From Heliocidaris tuberculata (Eukaryota; Echinodermata; Echinoidea; Camarodonta; Echinometridae): a stretch of DNA of 64,000 bases. Both the position numbers and the translations under genes were made by a program. The first letter of the stretch is position 1. Every line of letters begins with the position of its first letter. The DNA is taken from assembly GCA_025618425.1 (NCBI GenBank), contig CM046833.1, positions 5,352,356 to 5,416,355 of the forward strand, in the 5' to 3' direction. The notes beneath the pieces were generated by a model. It was not told where the DNA came from. It saw nothing but the letters and a program-made list of their open reading frames with translations, and searched no databases. This document shows, in pieces, positions 1 to 11,139 of this stretch.

Positions 1-389
1 AGTTCCTTTGAATGAAAAGAAAAATATTAAAAAATTATTTTCATCAAACATTTCACTTGTTTATTTGCTCCACAAAGCAAACAACTTAGTCATTCAGGCA
101 TAATTATAATGTATATGTCTATCTTTGTGTGGGTGTATATAAGTAGATACACTCGCTTTTCATGCAATGTGGACTGATGCTGTTTTGGATCTTTGCTTAC
201 TCTGCTCGTGGGTGAATATAGTTGTAGTAGGAAACAACACAGTCTAATGCCGTAATACATTCATATTTTTGGAAGTATCCTCTTTTGTGTTAGGTAGAAA
301 ATGTGAATCCCACTGTTATTTCTTCCGATTCTCTAATAAATTTCCCCTCTTTCCTTTCTTTTCTCACATTTCCCGTTTTTGTTATACAG
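1..389 (+). other. Intron 3' end before the zinc-finger exon
   Basis: No coding signal is seen before 390. The last 60 bases are strongly pyrimidine-rich and end in the acceptor GTTATACAG at 381-389. An open frame runs upstream to an ATG at 269, but it crosses this tract and the residues it would add (hydrophobic and Phe-rich) do not look like zinc-finger protein, so I treat 269-389 as intron. Confidence 0.65.
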
Positions 390-1921
390 AATCTGACCAA
401 AGAAGTGCTACGGATAAGCAACACGAGGACCAAGGCAAAGACGAGGAACAGGCCCCCAAACAGTCCCAGGACCAAACTCCACACAGCACACAAAAGCACG
501 CAGATGAAAGAAAAAAGACGAAGCCAGTCTGTAAGGTATGTGGAGAAGAATGCAAACACAACATGGCTCTGAAGCAACACATGCTGTCCCACGACCCCAG
601 CTCATACCAATGCCAGTACTGCGATTGGTTCTTCAAAAGGAAAGGGTGCCTGATATTCCATCTTCGCACGAAGCACAAGATCTCTGTTGGCAGGAAGTGG
701 CTGAGGGGGACCATCGAGGAGCTCCTGGAAAGGGACAATGCTTCTGAAGATGATGGTGAAGAAGCCAGACTTGAGGAAGAACTGCGGACGCAGAAGCGGT
801 TGCAACGGTTCACCAACGACCCCAAGGGCCAGAGACGGACTTGCAAGCTCTGCGGAAAGGAATGCGAGCATACCAGAGCAATGAACCAGCATATGCTGTC
901 ACATGACCCCAACTCCTACCAGTGCCAGTATTGCAAGTGGTACTTCAAAAGGAAAGGTTGTCTTGTGTTCCACCTGCGGACAAAGCATCAGGTGTCTGTT
1001 GGCAAGAAGTGGTCCCGTTTCGACAAAGATGATCTCATGACACCAAACAAACTAGGTAAGGAGGAAGAAGAAGATGAAGGAAGTGACTATTCAGTTGAAG
1101 GTTTCAGTGTGGGGGAAGAAGATGAAAATATGGAACAAAGTGATGCATATGAAGAAGATGAGGAAGGGGAGTCTGATCGAGGACAGGTGCCAAGAAAGAG
1201 ACTTAGAAAGAAGATGGATACAAAGACATATAAGGACACAGCCTACAAAGAACTCATCTGCAAGATTTGTGGGCTTGAGTGTGAGAATGGTAGGGCACTT
1301 AAACAGCACCTGATCTCCCATGATCCCAACTCCCTCCAGTGCCGCTACTGCAAGTGGTACTTCCGCAGAAAGGGCTGTCTTGTCTTCCACCTGCGCACAA
1401 AACACCAGGTGAATGTTGGCAAGAAGTGGTCCAGAGGCCTCAAGAAGGAGCTGATGAAGAACGCTATCCGCGCCAAAGACCGGAAATCTCTCAAGCCAAA
1501 AGACCATTATGGCTTGCCAGGTGAAGTGAACAACCACTCAGAGGATTCCTCAATGGCCACTATCCTGTACAGCTGCAAGTTCTGCACCAAGAAGTTCACC
1601 AGGCCCGACTTCCTCCTGAAGCATGAGGCTATCGTACACGTGACCTTCATGAGGTTCAGATGCCGGGTCTGCCGGAAAGCCTTCTCATCCAAGTACGCCT
1701 TGCAGTCTCACTCCCACATCCATGCTGGAGAGAAAAGGTTTGAATGCTTCATCTGCAATGAGAAGTTCAACTCAAATGGCCTTCTAGTTAGGCATCTCAT
1801 GCACCACGATAAGCCGGATAACTCAGAGCTGGTCTTTGCTGCTATGCAGCAGGAGGTTTCAACAGAGAGGGCAGAAGTGATGGACGAGACGGTTGAAGCT
1901 GAACCTGCTGTTGATGCGTAG
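390..1921 (+). CDS. C2H2 zinc-finger protein, terminal coding exon (5' partial)
   Basis: This is probably a nuclear DNA-binding protein; the target is unknown. Nine C2H2 fingers start at nt 530, 611, 842, 923, 1259, 1340, 1574, 1661 and 1745. The first six form three tandem pairs of one duplicated module: a finger of type CKxCGxEC, a short SHDPNS linker, a finger of type CxYCKWYFKRKGC, then the tail VGKKWSR. The last three fingers are spaced differently and diverge in sequence, and only the final link (AGEKRFE) resembles a Kruppel TGEKP linker. A long acidic stretch (about nt 1057-1190, rich in Glu and Asp) separates pairs two and three, and the N-terminal part is rich in Lys, Gln and Glu. 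The exon opens mid-codon after the acceptor at 388-389 and ends at TAG 1919-1921. Earlier exons lie outside the window. The family is clear; orthology is not. Confidence 0.88.
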
Positions 1922-2207
1922 ATTGCCAAAGCAAAGCAACTCAACTCAGCTTACTCTTGCCATCATCATTGCCAGCAATTTCTTCTTCAGTGCCCCGATA
2001 AGGCCTAATTCACACATGACGCATTAATCCGCAATACATAGACCTGTGTACATGTAGCTCAGATACATGAATGGTTGTACCACCCATGCTCCAGCGACCA
2101 TTGCTCCGCATCAGTTTCCTACACTAACGAAATCCGTAACTTTAACCTTTGACACAACACTATACACAGCACTAAACCTAACCCTAACACTAATTTAAAG
2201 TCACTTA
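1922..2207 (+). other. 3' UTR or flank of the zinc-finger gene
   Basis: Non-coding sequence between the stop codon and the first MITE. No convincing AATAAA signal lies before the MITE, so the transcript end is not defined here. Base 2207 ends the TTA target duplication of the next element. Confidence 0.4.
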
Positions 2208-2623
2208 AGGCCACCGCACACCTTACGATCGGTCTGCGATCCGATTTGTGAAATAAATCGCTATGGCATTAGATATTGGCATTTTGACAAATGAAATCTA
2301 CCCTATTCAGGTTCTGAAAAGTAATATGAATGCTAAACATAGGGTTTTGGTGAGCTGTCAGCTTTCTATGGGGAATAAGGGCAAAATTAGTTTCAAATCG
2401 TAGGCAGTTGTACAATTTTTGTGACGTCACTACGACTCGGAGCCGATTTGGCCATTCCACCGACTAGAAAACTCGGCCAAGGCCGTATTATCGATTTTAC
2501 TATCTGTATGACTATTCAGACCCTCACTCAAAAATATTTGTCGTTTTTAAATGATTTGTCAAATGATATTACAGTTTCTTCTGAAATAGGATCGCAGACC
2601 GATTGTAAGGTGTGCGGTGGCCT
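2208..2623 (+). mobile_element. TWA-flanked MITE, copy 1 (PIF/Harbinger-like)
   Basis: A 416-bp element with terminal inverted repeats of about 40 bp, starting AGGCCACCGCACACCTTACG and ending with its complement, flanked by TTA at 2205-2207 and 2624-2626. It shares its interior with the elements at 13539-13958 (inverted) and 20683-21093. No coding capacity. The 3-bp TWA target duplication is typical of PIF/Harbinger elements; the superfamily is inferred from that alone. Confidence 0.8.
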
Positions 2624-2849
2624 TTAGTCGTCATTTTCCATGTGCATATATTATAATTCGCTGATACCAGATTTTGGTTAAATTACCAATTAATGTGTGT
2701 GAGGTCTACCAGGCAAGCAGCGAAATCAGAGAGATGGGTCTGTCGCGCCATAAAATTACTCCAGCTGGGGAGATTTATGATGATGACATTTCCTTACACT
2801 GTAGTAGGAGGAAGGCACAATGCATTACATCAGAAGTGTCTGTCATTAA

Positions 2850-3179
2850 AGGGTACCAATCACCAAAAATAATTTTGCTCTGTATGTTAGAGGTTTCATG
2901 TCGTTATACTATATTCAAAATATGGGCTTCAAATATTAATCTATAAGCGTAAAAGCGACTCGTTAGCAGACTACTCGACGCACCCGTACGCGGTCGCCAA
3001 GATAAAGGCTCGCGCGGAACTAAACCCGGAGTTCGGTTCCGCGCGAGCTTTTTCATGCTATCCTTTATTTCCTTCGTACTCATTAACTGTTGACCTATAG
3101 AATACCAGACAAAGTTCTTTGAGGTTGATTTTATACTTTCTAGCTGTACACAATTATTTTTTCAGGTGATCGGTACACT
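2850..3179. mobile_element. TTAA-flanked MITE with GC-rich central hairpin, copy 1
   Basis: A 330-bp inverted-repeat element bounded by TTAA at 2846-2849 and 3180-3183. The ends read AGGGTACCAATCACC and, as complement, AGTGTACCGATCACC. The centre carries a hairpin with 13-bp arms GCTCGCGCGGAAC at 3008-3048. Relatives lie at 7799, 54566 and 62470. TTAA is the piggyBac-type target, but the tips lack the usual CCC start. Confidence 0.75.
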
Positions 3180-3210
3180 TTAAAAGTGAAGTCCAGTCTC
3201 GGTGACTGAC

Positions 3211-3326
3211 AACACCTGTTATAAGGTAAACACCTGTTATAAGGTAAACACCTGTTATAAGGTAAACACCTGTTATAAGGTAAACACCTGTTATAAGGTA
3301 AACACCTGTTATAAGGTAAACACCTG
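3211..3326. repeat. 18-bp minisatellite, about 6.4 copies
   Basis: Head-to-tail, nearly perfect repeats of ACACCTGTTATAAGGTAA. Each unit holds CACCTG, an E-box of the CANNTG type. There are no spacers, so this is not a CRISPR array. Confidence 0.9.
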
Positions 3327-5372
3327 AATGGTCTCAAATTCCCCATGAGAACCCACTACTATGTGACTTCAAAACCCTATTGCAACTCGGTCTTTAAGCC
3401 TTATATCTTTGACGAAATCAAGCCAGGAGCCTATGTCTGAGCACCTCATGAACATGTTGTGGATGTAAAAGAATTACATTTTTTAATGTACATTAACTCA
3501 AAATCTACAACTCGTCTCAATCAAAATTTTGCTGCTTTTAAAGTTGAAATGTTGAATATTCGTTGTGGCACGTTTTCTCGAAGTACTAAATTTGAGGATA
3601 GGTTTTCACTTGTAGACAAATGAAGGTCACACAGTTTTTGTGTATCAGTGCAAAGTACATACCTGTAATACAGATTCTACATGTACATCACACTTGTCAT
3701 TCCAAAATGTCTTGTTTAGTGATTTTTGTCAGTTGAATTACTGATGACATTTGGAAACAAACCAAGTATTGTGCATTGATTTTAACACCGAGTACACACA
3801 GCTGCCAACAGCAGTGTGCGTGGTGTGTATGTGTTTAGGAACATGGCAGATATTCATGGAAAACAGTAGGTACATAGTAAACCATTATGAAAATGTGCCC
3901 TACATACTATGTGTGAAATAGACTGCTGTTACTTGGTTGGTTGTTACTTTAAAACCTTTGAAAATGGGCAACACATCTGTTCACTGGTAATTTAACTTTT
4001 CACAATCAATGAATGCAGCATATGAAATGTGAATGAAAATTTATAAATAGATTTGTGCAAGTATAATGCTGTGAAATTATTGGCGATGCAATTTGTGAAA
4101 ATGGTGATTTTTAATGTTTTTATTAATTGTTGCCAATTTGGAATTTTGTTGTTTTATTGAACTGCCATCTGTACTGTTAGGAATATGTCCCAATTGTTTA
4201 ACATTGCCCTTTTGTGCTATGACTTTTTATAAGAATTTTTAGCATTCTCTATATCAGAAGATGAAGCTTCAAATTGCGAAACTGATTATTTTGCCTTAAC
4301 ATAGGCATGTATATGAGATAAATGAAATGTTGTTAATGAATATTAGATGTGTGTAAATGCTTTTGAAATTGCCAGAACATTGTGCTGTCATAATTGCAGA
4401 ACTGATCATTTTGTACTGATGAGTTATGCAAGAATAATCACATGTTTTTGATAACCAAGATGTGTGCAAATGCTTTAAAAAATTGCCAATACTGTAAAAT
4501 CATGCGCACATTTATGTGTTACATTGTATCTAATGTAAAGGTAAATTAGTACTGTTATGTCATTGCTCACTGTGCTTGCAAAGCCTATTGCCTTGTAAAG
4601 TAAATAACATTATCATATTTGAATTTTTCATGTTTTAACTCACTCAGTTTCCAAAGAATATCTCCTGTTAGACAATTTCTATGTTGTATGTTGTTGGGAG
4701 GAAATTTGATGAGATTTTTTTTGAAATTGGAAACTTGGACAAAAGTTGGAATTGTTTCCATATTATAAGTTTTTATTTGTGAAATAGATTTAAAGCTATA
4801 CATATTATCAAGTTATCGATTGTAATTATCATCTGCGGCTGATAATTCTATGCTGATATTTCCAATATTTAACTTCTAATGTGATATTAAAAATGTAATA
4901 TCTTTTCCACAGGTGCTTAATATATTTTTAGTTTTATTGTTCCTAAAAAAATGTTTTGTTTTAATGACAGCCTAATTGAAATATTGTGTTGTCAAACTTT
5001 TAAAAGGGGACTTAAGTACCAACATTATTTATATATATTCCCTGTTTTTATATTTTTTTTGGGGGGGGGGGGGTGGGGGTTGTAGAATCAGCAATTAGGG
5101 CAACTCTTCACTATTTTCAAAGTAGAAGTATTCCCTGAAATAGACGTCTATAAAGATATTTATCTCATTTTTGTTTGAATATATCATGATAGATGTCATA
5201 AGATGATTAAAGACAGTACAGTACTTACTTGTTTTGGTGTTTGTTTTTTTCACCCAAAACAGAGATATACATGTACATGTATTAGGCTCATGTTAAGTAC
5301 TAAAACTTGCCTGTATAAAGAGTAAAGAAATGAATCTCTTTTTTTGTGTGTGTGTGTCCTTTTTAACTGGTA
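3327..5372. other. Intergenic, no gene seen
   Basis: AT-rich sequence with stops in all frames. It includes a G-run at about 5060-5080 and a short TG repeat at about 5345. It could in part be 3' UTR of the zinc-finger gene, but nothing shows this. Confidence 0.5.
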
Positions 5373-5751
5373 CAGTAGAAACTCAATATAAAGAGCTCCG
5401 ATAATAACAAGATTCCTGATATAACAACACTCTTAAAACTAAAGTGTTAAATCACCATTTAAAAGGGCCGAGGAGTGACAACTTTTTCAAGATTGTAGAT
5501 CAACAATTTTAACATGCTGGATACAACATTGTAAAGGCTGAATCCAGCAGTTTAAAAGAGTTAATCTACCATTTTGAAAAAGTCACTCCTCAGCCCTTTT
5601 AAATGGTGATTTAACACTTTAGTTTTTAGAGTGAAGGTAATGGTCCCTGGTCTTTATATTCATTCATTTTTTACCCTGATATAAGGAGATTCCTAATATA
5701 ACAAGGTTATTTTCAGAGTTTCAAGGTCCTCGTTATAGTGAGTTTCCACTG
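5373..5751. mobile_element. pogo/Tigger-like TIR element, interrupted
   Basis: The ends CAGTAGAAACTCAATATA and, as complement, CAGTGGAAACTCACTATAAC are flanked by TA (5371-5372 and 5752-5753). CAG-starting ends with a TA duplication are typical of pogo/Tigger-type Tc1/mariner elements. About 170 bp of its own sequence remains, split by the MITE at 5428-5633. Confidence 0.65.
5428..5633. mobile_element. 206-bp MITE nested in the pogo-like element
   Basis: The terminal inverted repeats read CACTCTTAAAACTAAAGTG and, as complement, CACTCTAAAAACTAAAGTG. They extend inward through a motif GGGCCGAGGAGTGAC (or its near match). It belongs to the same family as 9786-9998, which has a clear TA duplication. 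Confidence 0.75.
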
Positions 5752-5940
5752 TATATCTTATAAAATCTTCATTTAATTTTCTCTCTTTTTTGGATACCCT
5801 GTCAAATGTTAAGAAAATGTTAGAAACGTATATACATGTGTTTGATAGCAATTTTTTTTCTTAAATGACACACCAGACCTCTTTGAAAGTTGAGGGGATC
5901 GGTGTAGTATAGTGCTAACCTTCATTTTTATGAAACATGA

Positions 5941-6536
5941 GAAAGGAGAATGAAACCCTGGGGAAATATCAATTTTAATGAAAAATGATATAGAGGAGCA
6001 ATTAAAAAAAAAAAAAAGTTCCATCAAAATGGGTTATGAAGTAAAAAAGTTATGAAAGTTTGAAAAGTCTCAATTTACTTTCTATGGTGATCCTCAAATT
6101 GGCAATGTTGCTTCAAAATGACTTTTTTAGTAGTACAACTCTCCATATGTTTTGTACACAAAATTTAATATTTTCTCCATTATCTCTGAAGACGCAGCTT
6201 GTTTTTTTTGTGAACTCAACATATGTTGTGTCACATACACTTTCCCATGATATATCTTGAGCTAAGAAGGAGACAAGCTGCACCTTGAGAGATACTGGGG
6301 AAAATATGAAATTTTGTGTACAAAACATATGGAGAGTTGTAGTACTAAACCTGTCACTTTGAAGCGACATTGCTAATTTGAGGATCGCCATAGAAAGTAA
6401 ATTGAGACTTTTCAAACTTTCATAACTCTCATTTCTTAACCGATTTTGATGGAACTTTAAAAAAAAAATTGCTCCTCTCTATATATCCTCTCTTTTCATT
6501 AAAATTTTTTTTTTTCCCAGGGTTTCATTCTCCTTT
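5941..6536. mobile_element. 600-bp foldback (long inverted repeat)
   Basis: Two arms of nearly 300 bp, highly similar in inverted orientation, meet near 6230-6240. The outer ends read GAAAGGAGAATGAAACCCTGG and its complement. As a result, a short open frame with the same N-terminal residues (MKSLNLLS) appears on both strands. No transposase. Confidence 0.8.
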
Positions 6537-6540
6537 AATG

Positions 6541-7669
6541 TTATTTTATGTTGAGTTCTGGTCATGTGATTACATTGCGAAATAAACTGTCTCAAAGCAA
6601 TTGGGGAAAGGTTGATCATGTCTACATAAGAATTGGTGTACACTGTAAGGGTTTTTTAATGATCAAAATGATGAGAAATCAACCCAATCTTGCTGAAATT
6701 CACATGCACTGCACACGTCAGAAATGGGTATATGGGACAGAATAATTGGCCTGAACACTTCAGCTGTTTCTCATCCATGTATTTCGAATATGAGGGCATT
6801 TGAAGAGCATGCAATCATTTTCAGGGGACATTTCTACTATGATGTTCTTCCAGACTGACATAAAATGAATGAGAAAGCTCAAAAATTATATTATTTTGTT
6901 TTTCACCTTTCACAGAGCCCAACCTTCCCTTTAACTACTACTCTACAACTGTGAAAAATGTCATAGTCAAATTTAAATGATAAGTTCGTCAAACGGACGC
7001 AACTTTTGATCCTCCATAGACATATGTTACAACAAGACGGTACATTTATCTCAAAACGGCACACTTGTGGGTTATATAAATGTATCGCTATATTGCACCG
7101 ACCCCCTCGGCTGTGTTACTTCTTACATGTACACGAAAGCTTTGAAAGCACATTTTGTTCTGTGTATAACTGCGTTTTGTAGGACTGAATAATAGGAATG
7201 TGAAATTCTCTTTCAAGACAATTTTGAATAAGTGTTGACTTGTATCTTCGAACATTTTCAATGTTGAAAGTTCAATATCTTTGTAAACTGTATATGGAGT
7301 AATACTCCTTTTTTCAGTGTAATAACACATCTCAAACTGTTCAGTAGTTGTACTACCTATGTCTGTCTGCTTTTCTCTTCTTTTTTTGTTGACAATGATT
7401 TGATAAATACATCAGAATAGCAATACTTATGTAAGGTAATGCTTAGTGCTGGTAAATTTTGGATAGGCTTATATATAGGAGAGCAATGCGTATAGTTGGA
7501 GAGATACCCGTGACTCGTATTGTATTGTCCTCCCCTAAATCTCAAAGCTTACTGAAGAAAACAGATTATTGATTTGGTCTCAAAAGACCTAGATCAGCAA
7601 AGAAAAACACATTTTTCACAAAATCAGTGACCATGACCCAAAATATATATTGACAAGTCAGAAGAGGAC

Positions 7670-7670
<1 letters not shown>
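6541..7670. other. Intergenic, no gene seen
   Basis: AT-rich, with only short chance frames and no recognisable repeat. Confidence 0.5.
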
Positions 7671-7719
<49 letters not shown>

Positions 7720-7760
7720 GGAGAGATGGAGGGAGAGAGGGAGAGAGGGAGGGAGGGAGT
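7671..7760. repeat. (GA)n microsatellite
   Basis: About 35 bp of pure GA repeat followed by imperfect GAGAGG and GGGA repeats. Confidence 0.9.
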
Positions 7761-7798
7761 TACCTATCAATGTATTCACAAAGGTCGACTGAAGTTAA

Positions 7799-7970
7799 AG
7801 TGTACATGTACCAATCGCCTAAAAATATATTTTGTGTACAGCTAGAATGTATAAAATCAACCTCGGAACACTTTACCTTGCCTTCTATGGATTAACGGTT
7901 AAGAGTATTCTAGGAAATGAAGGAAAATATAAAGCCCCTGGCGCGGAACCCAACTGGCCAAAGAAATACT
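7799..7970. mobile_element. TTAA-family MITE, truncated copy
   Basis: It follows TTAA at 7795-7798. It matches one half of the family: the end, the stretch TGTACAGCTAGAATGTATAA, and the start of the GC hairpin (GGCGCGGAACCCAACTGG). The other half is missing. Confidence 0.6.
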
Positions 7971-8308
7971 TTAGGGAGCTGGGGAAAGGAAAGAGAAGAT
8001 CGAAAGAGTTTTTTTTTTTTTTTTTAGAAGAGATCAGTATCCATATTCGTCAGATCTATTGTGGAGGTGGGGGGGGGGGGGGGGGGGAGGATCACGCCCC
8101 TGACGCCCACTAGTGTAGCAACATTTTTTGAACGGGGGGGGGGGGGGGTGACACCCAAATCACCGAGTCACATAGGTGCAACATAATAAACCCACAGACA
8201 CGCATGTGACCCCGAAGTTCGTGGATGTCTATTTTATTTTTTAGAGGATAAACAGGGGAGGGTGCAGGAGCCTGGGAACGATTTTGTTACTGGGGGTGTT
8301 GTGAGCAA

Positions 8309-8339
<31 letters not shown>

Positions 8340-9289
8340 AAAAGGTCCTCAGCGTTTTGGGTCTCTTATTAACTACTTTTTAGCTACAGCACCCCCAGCA
8401 TCCTCGGCCTTCTAGGGGGTGCTATGCACTCCCTCAAAAAATTCTAGAGGGTGCTGCAGCACCCCCAGCACCCCCGGCTCCCAGGGGCCTGGAGGGGTGG
8501 CCCCCTTGTTCCCCTCTGGCTACGCCAATGCTAACACACATCGGAAGAGAATAGGTTACATGACATATGCATGAATAAGATTTTAAACATTTTAGCAAAA
8601 AATTACAATGGGGGCACCCAGCAAGTGGCGTAAAGATACAGGTCGTACTTCAATCGGAATGTCGGAAATTAACGAGTATAATTTTAAAAAAAAGGGGGGG
8701 GGGGGCGAAAGAGGAAGAAAAGGAGAGAGGAAAATAAATTTGATCACAGGACCCTGTTACATATAATCGATGGCCTTGTTAACTCATTTTTGTATTCTCC
8801 TTGTATTCCAAAGGTACTTCATCCCTTTTGCAAACTTGCCCAAAATTCCGCGAAAATTTGCATAGATTTAGTATAGACATCCTGTTGATGAAATGTCAAG
8901 ATCACTAGTATACATTAGTTCTACTTGCTTTTGTCGCAGAGGGAGCTATTCAGAAATCAACGCAAGTACATGTACATGTCCTAGTAACGGTCAAAAAATG
9001 ATTTTAAAAATTATGCTCTTATTTTTTTTAGTCGAAAAAAATAAAGTTTTAGCATAATTATTGTTGTACTTGCTTACTGAAAAAGCAAATTAAATTCCTT
9101 TAATTTATCGCATATACTCACACAACTTCAAAATTTGGCGCTGCAAAAATGAAGAAGCTTTAAGATCGGTGCCCCCCCCCCTCCCTCCCACCATGTCGGG
9201 GTCTCAATGGCTGCCCTAGCTACGCCACTGTCTCTTGTCTGTCGCCCCCCACTCTCTTTCTTTCTCTCTCTCTCTCTCTCTATGTCAAA
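7971..9289. other. G-run-rich repetitive debris
   Basis: Long G runs at about 8068-8087, 8135-8148 and 8694-8705, poly-A at 8309-8343, and stretches full of CACCCCCAGCA with the motif GGCTACGCCA that is common at the ends of low-complexity elements in this window. No coding frame of substance. Confidence 0.5.
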
Positions 9290-9463
9290 TTCATGAATAA
9301 ACTTCCACAACCAGAGGATGATCTGACCCGTATTTCACAACTGAGTTACATTGAAACAAAAAACAATCTTGAAAGAATACAAAGGAAAGTTTGCAAAATT
9401 ATTTTAGGGTCTGATTTTATTTCATGTTCACAATCATATGACAACTATATAGTATTCCTAGGT

Positions 9464-9614
9464 CAGGGCCATGTTTCATAAAACTTATCAATAACATTAA
9501 GCTATAATAACTGTTACAAGCTACTGAAACCCTTGAATCTGATTGGCTGAGAACAAATTTGTCATAGAAATTGCGCAGTTGTTATTGATAACAAGTTTTA
9601 TGAAACGGGGCCAG
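9464..9614. mobile_element. Short foldback MITE with TGATTGGCTGA core, copy 1
   Basis: The ends read CAGGGCCATGTTTCATAAAAC and, as complement, GGCCCCGTTTCATAAAAC, with AGGT on both sides. Relatives lie at 37263-37410 and 63450-63587. All three carry the same interior core, GATTGGCTGA or its complement. Confidence 0.65.
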
Positions 9615-9785
9615 GTAAAGAATCTCATGCAGTGGGACAGGTAGAGACAGAAAGGAGAGAAGTAAAACAGAATAGGAAGAATACCTTAAAGATGCATGTA
9701 CCCTAAGCTTCGAGAGAGCAGATTATTATGAACTCATTTTATCCTAAAACTAATAAATGAGTGGAACAAACTTCCGGAGTATGTA

Positions 9786-9998
9786 CACTCTAAAAACTAA
9801 AGTGTTAATTAAATCACCATTTAAAGGGCCGAGGAGTGACAACTTTTTCAAAATTGTAGATTAACACTTTTAACATGCTGGATACAACACTATAAAGGCT
9901 GAATCAAGCAGTTTAAAAGAGTTGATCTACCATTTTGAAAAAAGTTGTCACTCCTCGGCCCTTTTAAATGGTGATTTAACACTTGAGTTTTTAGAGTG
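9786..9998. mobile_element. 213-bp MITE with TA target duplication
   Basis: The ends CACTCTAAAAACTAAAGTG and its near complement are flanked by TA at 9784-9785 and 9999-10000. Removing the element and one TA restores the LINE reading EYVVNKK across the junction. Same family as 5428-5633. Confidence 0.85.
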
Positions 9999-10070
9999 TA
10001 GTCAATAAGAAAACTCTTAGCGTGTTTAAAAAAGCCATTTCAAGTTTCTTAGTCAATTTCTCAAATAGTT

Positions 10071-10782
10071 ATCACAACCACGCAATTTTGTACTCGGCAA
10101 TATGTGACTTACTTACAATCCTCACCATACTGATCATCTTTTATACATTTCATAACCGTTTGGAAAATAAACGAGATGACATAAAATACGGTAAGAGGTC
10201 GGCGTTGGAGGAGGGAAGAGGGGATGGGGAGGGTGTAGGGAGAAGGGGCTCGAAATGAAGATAGGAGAGAAGAAAGGTGAGATCAACGTGAAGATGGAGG
10301 AAGAAGCGGAAGTGGAAGAAGAGGCTGTGGAAAGTGAATGTAACTAGTGGCATATATACTGATCGTTAGGGTGAAAGAAATAGAGGGCATGGGGGGGGGG
10401 GGGGGGGGGAGGCGTGTAGATAACTGAGGGAGAAAAGAGGGAAGAGAAAGGAGAGGAGCTATCGAGAAGGGAAGGTTTATAAAGTTGGTATCGATGGGAG
10501 AGGAGGTGATGATTTCTAAAAGAAAAATATACAGAGAATTAGGGAACTTGAGGAAGAGAAATGGAGGAAGATGCGCAAAACAAGGAAGAAACAATTCTAA
10601 TAGATCGTGTCATTCGTCCAGCTCATGCTGTGTTTTGATTAATTTGAGGTGAAGCTAGGGAGGGGGATCAAATGTGGCATGAATGAGACTAGCCTAGCCT
10701 ATACTTCATAGACAGGAAAGTCTGTTTATTCAAATGGGAAGTGTGATTTATTTCCAGTGATTTCTATATGAAGCTAGAACTA
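10071..10782. other. Purine-rich intergenic stretch
   Basis: G- and A-rich sequence (10190-10580) with an 18-base G run near 10391. The open frames here are compositional. No gene seen. Confidence 0.5.
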
Positions 10783-11097
10783 CCCAGAAGGAAAAACCAG
10801 TTAGACCAGTAAGAAATTTTAACTGGTTTCCAGTTGATTTTTAACTGGACCAGTTAAAATCAACTAGAAACCAGTTATATCAATTGGATTCCAGTTGAAA
10901 AACAGTAGTAAAACCAGTTGAACTAGTTTTGATCCAACTGGTGTAACTGCCCATTGAACAATGGCCATATTTCCAGTTAAACCAGTTGATGATTGAGCAG
11001 ACTCCGGTTGGCAATTTTATCCTGGGATACTACTGAAATAACAAAGACATTATTACTATTTAATCATCATCATCATTACTGTTATTATTATTATTAC

Positions 11098-11139
<42 letters not shown>

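Larger units (their letters stand above)
9290..10070 (+). pseudogene. LINE ORF2 C-terminus, interrupted
   Basis: Pieces of a non-LTR retrotransposon C-terminal region can be read on the plus strand: LERIQRKVCKIILGSD near 9360-9410, LINEWNKLPEYV at about 9750-9785, and VNKKTLSVFKKAISSFL after 10000. The motifs run in the usual order. Two MITEs (9464-9614 and 9786-9998) split the sequence. No intact frame. Confidence 0.65.

Noticed and set aside
269..389. Upstream 40 codons of the zinc-finger frame
   Set aside because: They lie across a strong polypyrimidine tract and acceptor, and the encoded residues do not fit the protein.
3211..3326. Possible CRISPR array
   Set aside because: Units are contiguous with no spacers, and the sequence is eukaryotic.
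6060..6415. Two frames on opposite strands with the same N-terminal residues
   Set aside because: They are mirror images caused by the palindromic foldback.
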